A DNA stretch of 8,581 nt. Source: JBOHHR01 sp050740975 (GTDB taxonomy: Bacteria > Pseudomonadota > Gammaproteobacteria > JBOHHR01). The position numbers and the translations under genes were made by a program. Below are positions 6,339-8,581 of the stretch, piece after piece. Numbering within the stretch: position 1 is the stretch's first letter; each line of letters opens with the position of its first letter. The notes under the pieces were generated by a model. The model searched no databases. It worked only from the letters and a program-made list of their open reading frames with translations, and was not told the DNA's origin. The stretch is taken from positions 1 through 8,581 of the forward strand of contig JBOIEE010000072.1 of assembly GCA_050740975.1 (NCBI GenBank), written 5' to 3'.

Positions 6339-7243
6339 GCGGCCTCCCCCACCCGGCGGCAATAGCTAGGCACCCAGCTGCGCGCGAGCAGTGCCGGTGA
6401 GACTTGGTTGTAATCGAATGCGAGTCCCTCTCGAATCATTTGCGGGATATCGAAAAGCGCACCCGCTTCCGGGATATCCCGGAAGAATAACCGGTACATC
6501 GGACGCACGATAAGCTTGGCGAAACGGATCCCAAGAGGCCCAATGAAATTGCGCCGCTGCCCTACATGCGCCAGCTCATCCACCATGATCTCCTGCAGCA
6601 GCGCGCGCAAGCGCCCGCGCGCCTGCGGCTCATCGGCCAAGATATCATCCAACGCGGCGTCCAAATGATGATAGAACGTAAGCCCCATCAGCTCCGTAAC
6701 GAAGGCCGGAGCATTCATCAGCTCTCCCGGAAGTCGCGCGAAAAACTGATAAAACGCGCGTTGCACAGGGCCGAGGGATTCCCACTCCACCTCCAGATGA
6801 AAGGTACGGAACATCTCGTTGAAGAGGCGCGCGTGGCAGAACTCTTCAGCAAGATGCACCCGGCTGATGCGTTCCCTGACCGTTCTTGCCTCTGCCATGG
6901 GAGGCACGGCATCCCAGGCGGCCTGGATCCCCATCCACTCATGGCGCGCAAACTTGTAAATGCAGGTCAGAAGCAACGTCTTGCGATCTAGGGACTTCGG
7001 ATCATCTAAGAGTTTCTTGTAATTGCGGTAGAACGCGGATGGATCGGCGAGCGGTTTGCGCGATCGCACCGGATCATTCTGAAAGCCCCTCAGGCGCTCC
7101 CGCTTGTTCACCAGGTCCTTTTCCTCCTCCAGCAACTCCCCTGCGTGTCGTGTGCTGAATCCCCAGTAGCTTTCAAAATTCCGGACACGCTCCTGCGCGC
7201 TGCTTGGCGAAAAAATCGATCGGTATTGCTTTGACTGATGCAT
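6326..7243 (-). CDS. Ferritin-like carboxylate diiron protein, putative oxidase/oxygenase of unknown function
   Basis: A 305-residue, mostly helical soluble protein with no signal peptide. It shows the four-helix diiron pattern: Glu102 in HEW, Glu134-x-x-His137 in LAEEFCHARLF, Glu184 in VTELMGL and Glu223-x-x-His226 in VDELAHVGQRR. The order E, ExxH, E, ExxH and spacings of 32, 50 and 39 residues resemble the acyl-ACP desaturase, ribonucleotide reductase R2 and AurF-like group more than small ferritins. The extra AurF histidine four residues before the last ExxH motif is absent (Ile219). I cannot assign a substrate. AGGAG six bases upstream decides the ATG at 7243; the frame extends to 7423 but that extension looks non-coding. 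An inverted repeat, ACCAAGGT (7261-7268) / ACCTTTGGT (7293-7301), lies 18-58 bases upstream and could be an operator. The gene ends inside the metal transporter's stop region. Confidence 0.75.
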   Translation of the reverse strand: MHQSKQYRSIFSPSSAQERVRNFESYWGFSTRHAGELLEEEKDLVNKRERLRGFQNDPVRSRKPLADPSAFYRNYKKLLDDPKSLDRKTLLLTCIYKFARHEWMGIQAAWDAVPPMAEARTVRERISRVHLAEEFCHARLFNEMFRTFHLEVEWESLGPVQRAFYQFFARLPGELMNAPAFVTELMGLTFYHHLDAALDDILADEPQARGRLRALLQEIMVDELAHVGQRRNFIGPLGIRFAKLIVRPMYRLFFRDIPEAGALFDIPQMIREGLAFDYNQVSPALLARSWVPSYCRRVGEAAQPS

Positions 7244-7736
7244 TCCTAGCTCCTGTTTTGACCAAGGTGAACAACATGCGAATCTCCCCTTGACCTTTGG
7301 TAATCCGAGGCAGTCGCCGAGCCGGGAGCGTTGTGACCAGCGCAAAACCCCCCGGCGCAACCAGCCACCCCAGGTATTTAGACAAGCAACCCTTTGAAAA
7401 TCCGGGACAAGGCGAAAGATCACGTTTTTCTGCTAGAGCTTCCGTTTTTTTAGTTCTTGGTCTCCTGTAGTGCCCATAACAAGATATCACGGATATGGGA
7501 TTAATACGTTACGGAGCTCGCTGAACTGCGCGGTAGCCCGCCAATCCGCCCAGCAGCGCATAGATGGGATGCGCGGACGCTTACAGATAGATCAGCGGCG
7601 GACCCCCTCCCGTCCCTGCAGGGGTTGCGACTGAGAGTTAACACAAAAACACAAGAAGGGAACAAGCCCCTGTAAAGCATTAGGCAGTCAAGCTTGATCG
7701 GACGGATCACCCTTTGTTTTGCCGCGGATGTTCCGG

Positions 7737-7905
7737 CTAGCAGCCTGTCGGACTTAGGGAACCGTAGTGAGGCGACTGTAAAATCGAGGACAGATTTTCG
7801 ATCATTTGAGGCGAATAGTGGTAACTATTTAACGAAAATGATCGGAAATATGGACCGATTTCCCACCGCCGCAGTAGGTTCTTCCCAAGTCCGACAGGCT
7901 GCTAG
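7737..7905. mobile_element. MITE-like foldback element with CTAG ends
   Basis: The ends are exact 19-base inverted repeats, CTAGCAGCCTGTCGGACTT (7737-7755) and its complement (7887-7905); GGGAA continues the match after one inserted base. Inside, further pairs share the same centre near 7821: GGCG/CGCC (7771-7774 and 7867-7870), AAATCG/CGATTT (7781-7786 and 7856-7861), CGATCATTT/AAATGATCG (7799-7807 and 7836-7844) and AATAGT/ACTATT around GGTA (7814-7829). The whole unit can thus fold on itself. Since CTAG is its own complement, it may be a 4-base target duplication flanking a 161-base element at 7741-7901. That fits the YTAR target choice of IS5-group elements. There is no transposase, so it would be a non-autonomous element moved in trans. 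Confidence 0.72.
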
Positions 7906-7948
7906 GATTGGCTGGAACCCAGTGCTAAGGAAGGCATCCATGCGGCTG

Positions 7949-7975
7949 GATTCCGTACAATCCCTGTACGGAATC
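7949..7975. other. 10-bp perfect hairpin of unknown role
   Basis: GATTCCGTAC (7949-7958) and GTACGGAATC (7966-7975) are exact inverted repeats around a 7-base loop. No T-run follows on either strand, so it is not a standard intrinsic terminator. It lies 43 bases beyond the foldback element and does not share its sequence. Confidence 0.45.
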
Positions 7976-8171
7976 ACAACCTTTCTGAATTGTGTTGACT
8001 GCCTTACGAGCGCACGTCCCCGCTCATCCCCTTTTCTGTTTTTGTACTACCGCCACCTAAGAGACGGCCGTGCCCCGCCACAGCCCCTCTGGAACTCAAG
8101 CCAAGGCATGACGGGCGCCATTCCCGCTCCCTACACAAACACCACCAGGGGAGGCCACTTATAGGCGAGGT

Positions 8172-8581
8172 TTAGAAGAAAAACGCCGCCCCGAGGCCGA
8201 CTGTCCATTGGTAATGCTTGGTGCGAAAATCTTTATCGTCAGTAAAGAAATCCGTGTCGGAGTTATCGTAGCGTACCTCAGGTCGCAACAAGAGCGCAGT
8301 CCCTTTGCCGAGGCCGATTCTGGTGTTCAGCGTCAGCGTGGCGCCCCAGAGTTCCTGGGGAACCAAGGTCGTGAAACCATCATTATCGCTGTAGTATTCG
8401 ACCCGGAGACTGGGCTCAAAGTAATCGTTGACCTTGTAGCGGGCATAGCCGGCGAGGCCCCACCACGTCGCATCCTCCGGACCCAGGCCCGCCGCAGCGT
8501 TCCTCTCGTTTTCGTCCCAACCGTAATCGAAGTTGACCAAGAAGTTCCAGCCATCGAATGGACCGAGAAATACCTGCGTGT
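8172..8581 (-). CDS. Outer-membrane beta-barrel porin-like protein, BBP2 type (5' part beyond window edge)
   Basis: The frame is open from the right edge to the TAA at 8172; 135 C-terminal residues are visible. They show alternating amphipathic strands typical of an outer-membrane barrel: WNFLVNFDYGWDEN, WWGLAGYARYKVNDYFEPSLRVEYYSD, LWGATLTLNTRI, TALLLRPEVRYDNSD and HYQWTVGLGAAFFF. The protein ends in phenylalanine, as expected for the Bam-recognised last strand. The GYARY, RVEYY and RPEVRYD pattern resembles the putative beta-barrel porin-2 family (OmpL-like, PF07642), known for hypothetical outer-membrane channels. A TTG at 8540 is not the real start, because the reading continues with the same strand pattern upstream of it. 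No terminator is evident downstream. Confidence 0.82.
   Translation of the reverse strand, partial: TQVFLGPFDGWNFLVNFDYGWDENERNAAAGLGPEDATWWGLAGYARYKVNDYFEPSLRVEYYSDNDGFTTLVPQELWGATLTLNTRIGLGKGTALLLRPEVRYDNSDTDFFTDDKDFRTKHYQWTVGLGAAFFF

Larger units (their letters stand above)
7244..8171. other. 928-base gap without a convincing gene
   Basis: This stretch lies downstream of the outer-membrane barrel gene and upstream of the diiron gene, both on the minus strand. Besides the foldback element and the 10-bp hairpin listed separately, I see the inverted repeat before the diiron gene, a weak CCCATA/TATGGG repeat (7473-7499), a T-run at 7444-7451 and no RNA gene. The open frames here (69 codons at 7501-7710 minus, 156 codons at 7694-8164 plus) match no family I recognise; the longer one runs straight through the foldback element. 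The gap probably holds the diiron promoter, but no clear -35/-10 pair stands out. Confidence 0.5.

Noticed and set aside
7441..7455. T-run after a GC-containing stretch, considered as a plus-strand terminator.
   Set aside because: No stable stem precedes the T-run and no plus-strand gene lies upstream to end there.
7473..7499. CCCATA/TATGGG inverted repeat around a GATATC core.
   Set aside because: The outer repeat and the core have different centres and the stem is only six bases; it could easily arise by chance.
7694..8164. A 156-codon open frame on the plus strand.
   Set aside because: It runs through the palindromic element and the hairpin, shows no recognisable domain, and has biased, low-order composition in its C-terminal half; most likely chance.

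Overview
The window looks like part of a gammaproteobacterial chromosome with fairly high GC. The reasons are a lolC-lolD pair with gammaproteobacterial-type sequences, a FieF/YiiP-like metal exporter, a hydroxyacylglutathione-hydrolase-like enzyme and an outer-membrane barrel ending in phenylalanine. I cannot name a genus. Most of the window is ordinary chromosomal gene content. The less ordinary parts are the left end (cyclic-nucleotide signalling) and the right end (a long gap holding a small palindromic element).

Left end, minus strand: a CHASE2-domain membrane sensor runs off the window at position 1, so its cytoplasmic output domain is not visible. It lies just downstream of a 118-residue stand-alone cyclic-nucleotide-binding protein. 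The gap between this pair and the divergent metallo-beta-lactamase gene holds three closely packed stem-loops and a plausible plus-strand promoter.

Centre, plus strand: a metallo-beta-lactamase hydrolase of the glyoxalase II type, a DUF488 protein, then lolC and lolD, which overlap by 8 bases and encode the inner-membrane lipoprotein-release ABC transporter. A good -35/-10 pair sits so close to the lolC ATG that the message should be leaderless or nearly so. No lolE follows. A cation diffusion facilitator comes next and ends in a 13-base tail-to-tail overlap with the following gene.

Right end, minus strand: a 305-residue ferritin-like carboxylate diiron protein of unknown function, then 928 bases without a convincing gene, then the C-terminal part of an outer-membrane beta-barrel protein that runs off the right edge. 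The gap contains a 169-base foldback element (MITE-like, CTAG at both ends) and a separate 10-base-pair hairpin.

I see no rRNA, tRNA, CRISPR array or complete transposase. I did not find a clear-cut new multi-gene system. The best candidates for a second look are the three-hairpin block, the foldback element, the leaderless lolC promoter, the diiron protein and the CHASE2/cNMP-binding pair.
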